A stretch of 20,601 nt of DNA from an uncultured Oscillospiraceae bacterium (GTDB lineage Bacteria; Bacillota; Clostridia; Oscillospirales; Oscillospiraceae). The stretch lies in the NCBI GenBank assembly GCA_900759385.1, contig CAAEUZ010000089.1:1-20601 (forward strand), in the 5' to 3' direction. Below are positions 7,764 through 14,851 of this stretch, one piece after another (the first letter of the stretch is position 1; every line of letters begins with the position of its first letter). A model generated the notes under the pieces. It searched no databases, was not told where the DNA came from, and saw nothing but the letters and a program-made list of their open reading frames with translations. Both the position numbers and the translations under genes were made by a program.

Positions 7764-7801
7764 AAAAACCCCCGCGATTTCATTTGAAATCGTGGGGGTT
7801 T
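7764..7801 (-). terminator. Terminator of the ROK-galM transcript
   Basis: A 17-bp stem with a single G-T wobble (7766-7782 with 7785-7801, loop of two T) is followed on the minus strand by TTTTTCCGC. It starts 12 bases after the galM stop codon. Confidence 0.9.
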
Positions 7802-7812
7802 GCGCGTCTTTG

Positions 7813-8835
7813 TCAACGCACCGAAAAGGCGTAGACCGTCTCCGTGTGCAGGTGCTCGCCGGGGTGGAGCAGGGGGGAGGGGAATCCGTAGTGGTTCATG
7901 CCGTCGGGGAAGACCTGGGTCTCCAGGCAGAGGGCGCCGTGGGGGCCCATCCTGGTGCCGTTCTTTCCGGCGCGCTCGTCCAGGGAGTTGGCCGTGTACA
8001 GCTGCACGCCGGGCAGGGTGGTGCAGACGTCCATCACTATGCCGGTGGCGGGGCTGTACACCTCGGCGGCGTGGGCGCCGGAGAGGACAAAGTTGTGGTC
8101 GAAGCCGCCGAAGAGCGCCGTCTGCGCGTTCTCCTCCGCCATGGCCTCGCCGAGCACGCGCCCGGCGCGGAAGTCAAAGGGCGTGCCGCTCACATCCGCC
8201 AGGCGCCCGGTGGGCAGGCAGGCGGGGGAGCCCTCGCAGAAGCGCTCTGCGTTGAGCGTCAGCCGGTGGCCGAGGATGTCGCCGCCGCCGTTGAGGTTGA
8301 AGTAGCTGTGGTTGGTCAGGCTCACGGGCGTGACGGCGTCCGTGTCCGCGTCGTAGGCGATGACAAGGGCGTTCTCGTCGGTCAGGGTAAAGCTGACGGA
8401 GACGTCCAGCGCGCCGGGATACCCCTCCTCGCCGTCGGGGGAGAGGCGGGAGAAGACCAGGGCGCCACCCTTTTCCTCCGCGGCCCAGACGAACTTGTCA
8501 AAGCCGCGCGCGCCGCCGTGGAGATGATTCTCGCCGTCGTTTTTGGCCAGCACATACTCCCTGCCGCCGAGGGAGAAGCGGGCGCCGGCTATGCGGTTCC
8601 CGACCCGGCCGATGGTGGCGCCGAGGTAGCCGCCGTTTTCCTCGTACTCAGCCACGGTGTCGTAGCCGAGGACGACGTCCACCGCCGCGCCGGCGGCGTC
8701 CGGCACCACCAGGGACTGCACAGTGGCGCCGTAGTCGAGGACGACGGCCCGGGCCCCGTGGGCGTTCACGAGCTCGTAGGCCGTGACCGCTTCGCCGTAT
8801 TTCGTGGTCCCGAAGGGACGGGTGTTTACTGTCAT
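7813..8835 (-). CDS. galM: Aldose 1-epimerase (mutarotase)
   Basis: Interconverts alpha and beta anomers of aldoses such as galactose, glucose, xylose or arabinose, feeding the anomer the next enzyme uses. The 340-residue product has the mutarotase catalytic set: NHLHGG (His106), TNHSYFNL (His176), GGFDHNF (Asp246) and LETQVFPD (Glu305, the general base). The start at 8835 is supported by CAAGGAG (8844-8850) 8 bases upstream; the frame stays open further upstream only as a shadow of the regulator gene. It follows the ROK regulator after 55 bases and ends in a strong terminator, so regulator and mutarotase form one leftward unit, divergent from the sugar transporter operon it probably serves. 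Confidence 0.95.
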   Translation of the reverse strand: MTVNTRPFGTTKYGEAVTAYELVNAHGARAVVLDYGATVQSLVVPDAAGAAVDVVLGYDTVAEYEENGGYLGATIGRVGNRIAGARFSLGGREYVLAKNDGENHLHGGARGFDKFVWAAEEKGGALVFSRLSPDGEEGYPGALDVSVSFTLTDENALVIAYDADTDAVTPVSLTNHSYFNLNGGGDILGHRLTLNAERFCEGSPACLPTGRLADVSGTPFDFRAGRVLGEAMAEENAQTALFGGFDHNFVLSGAHAAEVYSPATGIVMDVCTTLPGVQLYTANSLDERAGKNGTRMGPHGALCLETQVFPDGMNHYGFPSPLLHPGEHLHTETVYAFSVR

Positions 8836-8890
8836 GACTGTCACTCCTTGAATTTGGTTTGGGGATGGGAAATGCTGAACGGGCCGGTAC

Positions 8891-10018
8891 TCACACCTCG
8901 TCCAGGAAGGCGCGGATGAAGTGCAGCGCCGCGCCCAGCGGCACCGAGTGCCCGCCCAGTACGCTGAGCGAGACGTAGTCCGCGTTGTCGGAGAAGGGGT
9001 CGTTCGCGGAGACGAACTGCCTGAGCAGGGGCAGATAGGCGGGCATGTACTGCGAGAGCACGCCGCCGAGGACGACGTCGCAGTCAAAGGCCATGCGGAT
9101 GTTGGCAATGCCCACGGCCAGGTGCTGCAGCACGTCCGTCCAGAGCAGGCCGTACTGCGGGTGCCTGTCCTCCAGGGCGTCAAAGAACTCGGTGAGCGAT
9201 ATGCCCAGGTTCTTGCTCACCCGGTCCGGCGAGCAGTAGGCCTCCAGGCAGCCGTGCTTGCCGCAGCTGCAGGGCAGGCCGCCGGGGACGACGCACATGT
9301 GGCCGAACTCGCAGCTGCGCTGGTTGCTGCCGTGGTAGGGCGCGCCGCCGATGAGCACGCTGCCGCCGATGCCGCTCTCCAGGGAGAGGTAGGCCATGTT
9401 GCCCACGGCCCCGCGGGAGAACCACTCCGCGTGCCCGCTGCTGGTGGCGTCGTTTTCTATATAGCTGGGGTAGGGGATGCTCTCGTAGAGCGGCGCCAGC
9501 TCGGAGTCGGGGAGCTGGAGAGTGGGGGCGAACAGCATCCTGTCCCGCTCCGGCGTCAGCAGTCCGGGCATGGCCACGCACACGCCCAGAAGGCGGCTGC
9601 GGTCGAGCTTTTCCTCGTCGAGGAAGTGCTCCAGCTCGGCGCCTATGGCCCGGCCTATGTCCGTGAGGCTGCGGCCGAAGGCGTTGAACTCCGTGGAGCG
9701 GTAGGCCAGCTCGTGCAGCTTCAGGTCGGCCGCAGCAAAGCGCAGGCGGTGGGCCGAGACGCTGACGCCGACGGCGATGCGCGCGTCGGCCACTATCTCC
9801 AGCCCTGCCGCGCGCCGGCCGCCGGTGCTCTGTGCCTCGCCGCTGTAGCGCACGAGTCCCAGGTCGACCAGCTCCGCCAGATTCTGATATATGGTGGGCA
9901 GGCTGAGCCCAAGGGACTGGGCCAGGGACTGCCGCGTCGAAATGCCGTCCGTGTCATAAAGGCAGTGGTAGATGCCGCTGCGTGTCATACGGCGGCGCTC
10001 GGTAAATGAGCTCTCCAT
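8891..10018 (-). CDS. ROK-family transcriptional repressor (XylR/NagC type)
   Basis: Likely sugar-responsive repressor of this locus. The 375-residue protein has an N-terminal winged helix-turn-helix (about residues 14-58, with STRQSLAQSLGLSLPTIYQN), a TGGRR link near 65-69, then the ROK sugar-kinase fold: IEND (Asp190), SGIGGS near 215-220, EFGHM (237-241) and the zinc motif CSCGKHGCLE (Cys250, Cys252, Cys257). Such proteins bind the sugar in the ROK domain and leave DNA when induced. It is divergent from the ChvE-MmsAB-xylB operon, with three related operator-like sequences between them, one in its own leader. The ATG at 10018 has only a distant GAAGG (12 bases), so translation may be weak. 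The exact inducer is not visible; xylose or another pentose is inferred from XylB. Confidence 0.92.
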   Translation of the reverse strand: MESSFTERRRMTRSGIYHCLYDTDGISTRQSLAQSLGLSLPTIYQNLAELVDLGLVRYSGEAQSTGGRRAAGLEIVADARIAVGVSVSAHRLRFAAADLKLHELAYRSTEFNAFGRSLTDIGRAIGAELEHFLDEEKLDRSRLLGVCVAMPGLLTPERDRMLFAPTLQLPDSELAPLYESIPYPSYIENDATSSGHAEWFSRGAVGNMAYLSLESGIGGSVLIGGAPYHGSNQRSCEFGHMCVVPGGLPCSCGKHGCLEAYCSPDRVSKNLGISLTEFFDALEDRHPQYGLLWTDVLQHLAVGIANIRMAFDCDVVLGGVLSQYMPAYLPLLRQFVSANDPFSDNADYVSLSVLGGHSVPLGAALHFIRAFLDEV

Positions 10019-10035
10019 AACGGTTGTTGACCTTC

Positions 10036-10060
10036 ACTTTCGTAAAGTTTGTTTAGTTAA
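10036..10060. promoter_or_regulatory. Putative ROK operator copy 1 (in the repressor leader)
   Basis: CTTTCGTAAAGTTTGTTTAG preceded by A. It contains the palindrome ACTTT-CGT-AAAGT (10036-10048) followed by a GTTTGTTTAGTT tail that resembles half-sites of Bacillus XylR operators. It lies downstream of the predicted repressor start point, which suits autoregulation by roadblock. Confidence 0.55.
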
Positions 10061-10077
10061 GATGTTTCACATGCTCT

Positions 10078-10105
10078 ATTTTAACACATTATTTACTTTT
10101 CGCAA
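10078..10105 (-). promoter_or_regulatory. Probable promoter of the ROK regulator-galM unit
   Basis: On the minus strand TTGCGA (10100-10105), a 16-base spacer, and TAAAAT (10078-10083, five of six consensus). It gives a leader of about 50 bases containing operator copy 1. Confidence 0.6.
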
Positions 10106-10167
10106 TGCCCAATTTGACAATATTACATAACGGACGCAGCCTCCTGAGGGCGGAGATTTTCAGACAT

Positions 10168-10190
10168 CTTTCGACGAAGTTTAATTAGTT
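10168..10190. promoter_or_regulatory. Putative ROK operator copy 2 (middle of the divergent region)
   Basis: CTTTCGACGAAGTTTAATTA followed by GTT. It matches copy 1 in the CTTTCG...AAGTTT...TTAGTT framework with one extra base in the centre and several substitutions. Its midpoint position between the two promoters would suit looping or cooperative binding. Confidence 0.4.
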
Positions 10191-10265
10191 CGAGCGTTTT
10201 GCATAAATTGAGGGGTATAAAATAATGCACATTAAACGAATCGACCGGAAATGGGCAATTTACCG

Positions 10266-10293
10266 TTGACTTTTGTAAAGTTAGTTTTAAAAT
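10266..10293 (+). promoter_or_regulatory. Promoter of the sugar transport operon, overlapped by operator copy 3
   Basis: TTGACT (10266-10271, five of six), 16-base spacer, TAAAAT (10288-10293, five of six). The palindrome ACTTT-TGT-AAAGT (10269-10281) starts inside the -35 and fills the spacer, and continues GTTAGTTTTAAA as in copies 1 and 2. A repressor bound here would block RNA polymerase directly. The rest of 10019-10416 holds no gene. Confidence 0.75.
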
Positions 10294-10328
10294 AGTGCGT
10301 AGGAAGCACCATTGACTTCCAATTCACC

Positions 10329-10367
10329 AAGGCGGGTACCCGCCTTCTGCCTTTCCGGCGGAAAGGC
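10329..10367 (+). promoter_or_regulatory. Tandem hairpins in the leader of the sugar-binding protein gene
   Basis: An 18-base perfect palindrome (10329-10346, centred on GGGTACCC) is followed two bases later by an 8-bp stem with a 3-base loop (10349-10356 with 10360-10367). Both fall inside the predicted 5' leader (about 10300-10416), 30-50 bases before the AGGAGG site. They lack a U-tract, so mRNA protection or a protein site is likelier than termination. Confidence 0.5.
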
Positions 10368-10416
10368 AAAGACAGTTGCCCGGCAAAAACGAAAATGCTA
10401 GGAGGAAAAACAAAAC

Positions 10417-11604
10417 ATGAAGAAGTTTCTTGCTATGCTCCTCGCGCTCGTAATGGTGTTTGCTCTTGCCGCCTGCGGCGACAGCGGCGAATCCACTACG
10501 ACCCCCGACCCCAACGCTGAAGGCACCACCCCGGCCGACAGCACCGACGGCGAGAGCCTCGGCTACGTCGGCATCTCCATGCCGACCCAGAGCCTCGAGC
10601 GCTGGAACCGCGACGGCGCGTTCCTGCGCGACCAGTTCGAGGCTTCCGGCTACCAGGCCGAGCTGCTGTACGCCAACAACGAAGTTGACCAGCAGGTCAG
10701 CGATATCCAGAACCTCATCGCCGACGGCGTCGACCTTCTCGTCATCTCCGCCATCGACGGCGAGAGCCTGAACACCGTCGTTGACGAGGCCGCCGAGAAC
10801 GGCATCCCCGTCATCGCCTACGACCGCCTCATCATGAACGACAACGTCGACTACTATGTGTCCTTCGATAACTTCTCCGTCGGCGTCCTGCAGGGTCAGT
10901 TCCTCGAGGAGCAGCTCGGCCTCGCCGACCGCACCGCCGATGACCCGGCCTACATAGAGTTCACCGCCGGCGACCCCGCCGACAACAACGCTCCGTTCTT
11001 CTACAACGGCGCCATGAGCATCCTGCAGCCCTACCTGGACAGCGGCGTCCTCGTCTGCCTCAGCGGCCAGACCGACTTTGACGTTGTCGCCACCGAGCAG
11101 TGGAACACCGACACCGCCCTTGACCGCGCCCAGACCATCCTCGCCTCCTACTACTCCGGCGGCGAGCACCTCGACGCCTGGCTCTGCTCCAATGACTCCA
11201 CCGCCCTCGGCGTGACCCAGGCTGTCACCAGCGACTACACCGGCGGCAACACCGTCATCATCACCGGCCAGGACGGCGACGTCGCCAACCTGAGGAACAT
11301 CGTTGACGGCACCCAGGCCATGACCGTTTACAAGGCCGTTGCCAACGAGGCCGTTGCCACTCTCGACATCGCTGCCGCCATCCTCGCGGGCGACCCTGTT
11401 GATCAGGCCCTGATCGACGGCGCCGGCTGGGAGTTCGAGGCCAGCCTCGACACCGAGACCTACACCACCAGCGACACCGGCCACGCTGCCACCAGCGTGC
11501 TGCTCGTCCCTGAGACCGTCACCAAGGACAACTATGAAGAAGTCCTCGTCACCCCCGGCTACTATGAGATCGGTGACGACGGCTATCTGGTTGCCGTTGA
11601 GTAA
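10417..11604 (+). CDS. chvE: Sugar-binding lipoprotein of an ABC importer (ChvE type)
   Basis: Captures a monosaccharide outside the cell and delivers it to the MmsAB importer. The 395-residue precursor has a lipoprotein signal: Lys2-Lys3, a hydrophobic core, and lipobox Leu17-Ala18-Ala19-Cys20, then a Ser/Thr/Pro/Glu-rich tether (about 21-50). The mature fold is periplasmic-binding type I: YVGISMPT near 52, RWNRDG near 62, NNEVDQQVSDIQNLI, VDLLVISAIDG, NGIPVIAYDRLI, and VIITGQDGD further on. The DRL and QDGD elements are as in ChvE/XylF-type proteins binding glucose, galactose, xylose or arabinose. TAGGAGG lies 11 bases upstream. First gene of the operon; a hairpin with a U-tract after it (11633-11665) should make its mRNA more abundant than that of the permease genes, as is common in such systems. 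Confidence 0.93.
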   Translation: MKKFLAMLLALVMVFALAACGDSGESTTTPDPNAEGTTPADSTDGESLGYVGISMPTQSLERWNRDGAFLRDQFEASGYQAELLYANNEVDQQVSDIQNLIADGVDLLVISAIDGESLNTVVDEAAENGIPVIAYDRLIMNDNVDYYVSFDNFSVGVLQGQFLEEQLGLADRTADDPAYIEFTAGDPADNNAPFFYNGAMSILQPYLDSGVLVCLSGQTDFDVVATEQWNTDTALDRAQTILASYYSGGEHLDAWLCSNDSTALGVTQAVTSDYTGGNTVIITGQDGDVANLRNIVDGTQAMTVYKAVANEAVATLDIAAAILAGDPVDQALIDGAGWEFEASLDTETYTTSDTGHAATSVLLVPETVTKDNYEEVLVTPGYYEIGDDGYLVAVE

Positions 11605-11632
11605 TTAACGCCGCAAAACCGCAGCATAAGCC

Positions 11633-11665
11633 ACGGGCGGGGCGCCTGCCCCGCCCGTTTGTCTT
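11633..11665 (+). terminator. Intercistronic terminator/attenuator after the binding-protein gene
   Basis: A perfect 11-bp GC-rich stem (11633-11643 with 11648-11658, loop GCCT) followed by TTGTCTT. It stands about 30 bases past the chvE stop codon inside the operon, so it probably causes partial termination that favours binding protein over transporter subunits. Confidence 0.7.
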
Positions 11666-11668
11666 GCA

Positions 11669-11728
11669 GTCGCTTAAAGAGCGGCACGCGGCACGGAAAA
11701 TGGTTTCCGCTCCCGCTCTTTAAGCGAC
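11669..11728 (+). repeat. 16-bp inverted repeat between chvE and mmsA
   Basis: GTCGCTTAAAGAGCGG (11669-11684) pairs perfectly with 11713-11728 across a 28-base loop that can itself fold (GGAAA/TTTCC). Two more small hairpins follow before mmsA: CCTGC-TTCG-GCAGG near 11802-11817 and GTCCGC/GCGGAC near 11832-11848, the latter directly before the GGAGG site. The 263-base spacer has no convincing reading frame; it looks like a structured RNA spacer. Confidence 0.7.
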
Positions 11729-11867
11729 CGCAGGCCGCGGCCGCCGGTACAGGCGGACGGCGGCAGGTGCGGCAGAAACGCTTCTGCTCGACGGGCGGCT
11801 GCCTGCTTCGGCAGGATGAGAACAGTGAAAGGTCCGCGTTCTGCGGACGGGAGGAGGACGCAAAGCT

Positions 11868-13430
11868 TTGGCCAAAGTACTACTTGAAATGAAGTCCATC
11901 ACGAAGGAGTTCCCCGGCGTAAAGGCGCTGGACAACGTAAACCTTGTGGTGGAGGAGGGCGAGATTCACGCCCTCATAGGTGAAAATGGTGCCGGCAAGA
12001 GTACGCTTATGAACGTGCTCAGCGGTACGTTCCCCGTGGGCAGCTACTCGGGCGAGATATACTATGACGGCAAGCTCTGCCAGTTCAAGAACCAGCGTGA
12101 CAGCGAAGAAGTCGGCATAGTTATAATCCACCAGGAGCTTGCCCTTATTCCCTTGCTTACGATAGGCGAGAATATGTTCATGGGCAACGAGTTTAAAAAC
12201 AAGCTCGGTGTTATCGACTGGAACAGGACCTATTACGAGGCCGAAAAGCACATGCGCCAGGTCGGCCTCAAGGAGAGCGCGCACACCCTCATAAAGGACA
12301 TAGGCACAGGCAAGCAGCAGCTGGTCGAGATTGCCAAGGCCTTCGCCAAGAAGGTGCGGCTGCTCATACTCGACGAGCCCACCAGCTCCCTCAACGACGA
12401 GGACGCCAAGATGCTGCTCGACCTGCTGATGGAGTTCAAGAAGCAGGGACTCACCAGCATAATCATAACCCACAAGCTCAACGAGATAATATACTGCGCG
12501 GACAAGGCCACGATAATCCGTGACGGCTCCACCATAGAGACGCTGGTCAAGGGCGTGGACGAGTTCTCCGAGCAGAGGATAATAAAGGGCATGGTCGGCC
12601 GCCCCATGGAGGACCGCTACCCGAAGCGCGAGCACAATGTCTCCGACGAAGTCTGCCTGGAGGTCAGGAACTGGACCGTCCACCACCCGCTGTATCAGGA
12701 GCGCGTAGTGGACGACAACGTGTCCTTCAAGGTCCGCAAGGGCGAAGTGGTCGGCTTCTCCGGACTGCAGGGCGCGGGGCGCACGGAGCTCGCCATGAGC
12801 ATATTCGGCAAGAGCTACGGCACCAACATCACGGGCGAGATGTTCCTCAACGGCGAGAAGGTGAACTTCAAAAACCCGCAGGAGGCCATCCGTCACGGCC
12901 TGGCCTACATAACTGAGGACCGCAAGGTGTACGGCCTCATACTTGACGAGACGATACGCTTCAACACCACGCTTGCGCGCCTGGACAAGGTGTGCGGAGG
13001 CGGCGGCGTAATTGACACCGACATGGAGGTACAGGTCGCCGAGGACATGACCAGGGAGATGGGCACCAAGACGCCCAGCATCGAGCAGGCCATCGGCCAC
13101 CTCTCGGGCGGCAACCAGCAGAAGGCCCTGTTGGGCAAATGGATGTTCACCGAGCCCGACGTCCTGATAATGGACGAACCCACCCGCGGCATAGACGTCG
13201 GGGCAAAGTACGAGATATACTGCCTCATCAACGACATGGTTTCAAAGGGGAAGAGCGTCGTGATGATATCCAGCGAGCTGCCTGAGCTGCTGGGCATGTG
13301 CGACAGGATCTATGTCATGAATGAGGGACGCCTGCTGGCCGAGGTCAACGCGAGCGAGGCCACTCAGGAGAGCATAATGGGCTATATAATCCGCGATACC
13401 GGAGAAAAGAAGGAGAGTGTGCAGCAATGA
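11868..13430 (+). CDS. mmsA: Sugar ABC importer ATPase, two fused ATP-binding domains (MmsA/GguA type)
   Basis: Powers monosaccharide import. The 520-residue protein contains two ABC cassettes. The first has Walker A GENGAGKST (38-46), the Q-loop HQELALIP, a divergent signature GTGKQQLVEIAKA and Walker B LLILDEPTSSL. The second has the degenerate Walker A GLQGAGRTEL that is normal in this family, signature LSGGNQQKALLGKW, and Walker B VLIMDEPTRGIDVG. The start is a TTG at 11868 with GAGGAGG about 10 bases upstream; this gives the usual N-terminus (LLEMKSITKEFPGVKAL). The stop overlaps the permease start by 4 bases (ATGA), so the two are translationally coupled. Confidence 0.95.
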   Translation: MAKVLLEMKSITKEFPGVKALDNVNLVVEEGEIHALIGENGAGKSTLMNVLSGTFPVGSYSGEIYYDGKLCQFKNQRDSEEVGIVIIHQELALIPLLTIGENMFMGNEFKNKLGVIDWNRTYYEAEKHMRQVGLKESAHTLIKDIGTGKQQLVEIAKAFAKKVRLLILDEPTSSLNDEDAKMLLDLLMEFKKQGLTSIIITHKLNEIIYCADKATIIRDGSTIETLVKGVDEFSEQRIIKGMVGRPMEDRYPKREHNVSDEVCLEVRNWTVHHPLYQERVVDDNVSFKVRKGEVVGFSGLQGAGRTELAMSIFGKSYGTNITGEMFLNGEKVNFKNPQEAIRHGLAYITEDRKVYGLILDETIRFNTTLARLDKVCGGGGVIDTDMEVQVAEDMTREMGTKTPSIEQAIGHLSGGNQQKALLGKWMFTEPDVLIMDEPTRGIDVGAKYEIYCLINDMVSKGKSVVMISSELPELLGMCDRIYVMNEGRLLAEVNASEATQESIMGYIIRDTGEKKESVQQ

Positions 13431-14611
13431 AAGAGACAACGAAAAAGAGCGTAAACGTGCTCGGCTTCATCACCAAGTACGCAATGGTCATTGCCCTGGT
13501 GGTGGTCTTTGCACTGTTTGCGATCCTGACCGACGGCCGACTGCTCAACGCGTCGAACATGTCGAACCTCATGCTCCAGAACGGCTACGTTCTGGTTATG
13601 GCCTGCGGCATGCTGCTGTGCATCCTCACAGGCGGCAACATAGACCTGTCCGTCGGCTCCGTAATATGCATGGTCGGCGGCATCGCGGCCGTGCTTATTT
13701 CCAACGTCGGCATGAATCCCTATCTCACCATCGTGATCAGCCTTGTCATCGGCCTCCTGGTCGGCATCTGGCAGGGCTACTGGATCGGCTATGTCCGCAT
13801 CCCTCCCTTCATAACTACCCTGGGCGGCATGTTCATCTTCCGCGGCATCGGCCGTATCATCCTTGACAACCGCACCGTGTCCATCCAGGACAGCCGCTTC
13901 CTCGACATCTTCACCGCCTACATAAAGATCCCCGGCCTCGATGACGGCGAGGTCATCTGGAGCGCGCTGATAGTCGGCATCGTCGTCGCCGCCTTTGTCG
14001 TGTTCAACATGCTCAAGACCAGGCGTGACCGCGCCAAGCACGGCTACCGCCAGAACAGCTTTGCCAGCGACATCATCCGCACCGTCATCATCGCGGCGCT
14101 CGTCATCTACTACTGCTACCTCCTCAGCCAGTACCGCGGCATCTCCGTCATGCTCATCTGGGTCGTGGCCATCTGCCTCATCTACAACTTCATCACCAGC
14201 AAGACCGCTTTCGGCCGTTACTTCTACGCTGTCGGCGGCAACGAAAAGGCCACGCAGCTCTCCGGTATCAACACCAACAAGATTTACTTCATTGCCTACG
14301 CCAACATGGGCCTGCTGGCCGGCCTGAGCGGCCTGCTCGTCGCGGCCCGCGTCGGCTCGGTCAACGGCAACACCGGCAACAGCTTTGAGATGGACGCCAT
14401 CGGCGCCTGCTTCATCGGCGGCGCGAGCGCTTACGGCGGCAGCGGCACCGTCGGCGGCGTCGTCATCGGCGCTCTGCTCCTGGGCGTAATCACCATGGGC
14501 ATGTCCATCCTCGGCCTCGGCGACTCCATACAGCAGGTCATAAGGGGCGGCGTGCTCCTCGTGGCCGTCATCTTCGACGTCGTCACCAGCCGCAAGTCCG
14601 GCAAATCCTGA
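13427..14611 (+). CDS. mmsB: Sugar ABC importer permease (MmsB/GguB type)
   Basis: Membrane channel of the monosaccharide importer. The 394-residue protein is hydrophobic throughout with about ten membrane helices. Family marks include GGNIDLSVGS (the conserved segment after the third helix), GYWIGYVRIPPFITTLGGM, a basic cytoplasmic loop after the central helices (LKTRRDRAKHGYRQN), the YAVGGNEKATQLSGIN coupling loop that contacts the ATPase, and the C-terminal GGASAYGGSGTVGG. Length and the long central loop match the MmsB/GguB group rather than RbsC. It starts 4 bases inside mmsA. Confidence 0.95.
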   Translation: MKETTKKSVNVLGFITKYAMVIALVVVFALFAILTDGRLLNASNMSNLMLQNGYVLVMACGMLLCILTGGNIDLSVGSVICMVGGIAAVLISNVGMNPYLTIVISLVIGLLVGIWQGYWIGYVRIPPFITTLGGMFIFRGIGRIILDNRTVSIQDSRFLDIFTAYIKIPGLDDGEVIWSALIVGIVVAAFVVFNMLKTRRDRAKHGYRQNSFASDIIRTVIIAALVIYYCYLLSQYRGISVMLIWVVAICLIYNFITSKTAFGRYFYAVGGNEKATQLSGINTNKIYFIAYANMGLLAGLSGLLVAARVGSVNGNTGNSFEMDAIGACFIGGASAYGGSGTVGGVVIGALLLGVITMGMSILGLGDSIQQVIRGGVLLVAVIFDVVTSRKSGKS

Positions 14612-14690
14612 TATAATATCCTGCCGTAACGGCACGCTGCTCCGGCGGGGCCGCGGCTTCGGCCGGGGCGCATCCTGCGCCGCAGTGCGC

Positions 14691-14831
14691 GTCCGGACTC
14701 GCCGGTGCCTGACACCGGCGGGCCCGGACACACTTGTACGGCGGGGTTTACCGCCGCGAGTCCGCCGGGACGGCGAAATGCCATTTTTGCCGCAGCGCGG
14801 CAAAGCCTGTAAAACTGCCTGATGGAGGCAG
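14691..14831 (+). repeat. Cluster of hairpins between mmsB and xylB
   Basis: Four clean stems in 140 bases: a two-tier hairpin GTCCGG/CCGGAC enclosing GCCGGTG/CACCGGC (14691-14729); CGGCGG/CCGCCG (14739-14756); TTTGCCGC/GCGGCAAA (14786-14804); and CTGCCT/AGGCAG (14815-14831). The last ends just before the xylB Shine-Dalgarno site. None has a proper U-tract. The 240-base spacer has no credible gene and resembles the structured spacer after chvE. Confidence 0.6.
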
Positions 14832-14851
14832 AGATTAGAAGGGGAGAGCAA

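Noticed and set aside
10114..10119. TTGACA in the middle of the divergent region
   Set aside because: No -10-like sequence stands 16-18 bases downstream on the plus strand.
10187..10207. Possible catabolite (cre) site around GAGCGTTTTGCA
   Set aside because: Spacing between the TGCAA and CG elements is one base off the cre pattern.
10324..11484. A 386-codon minus-strand frame opposite chvE
   Set aside because: Antisense of a clear binding-protein gene, with low-complexity Val/Gly/Asp composition.
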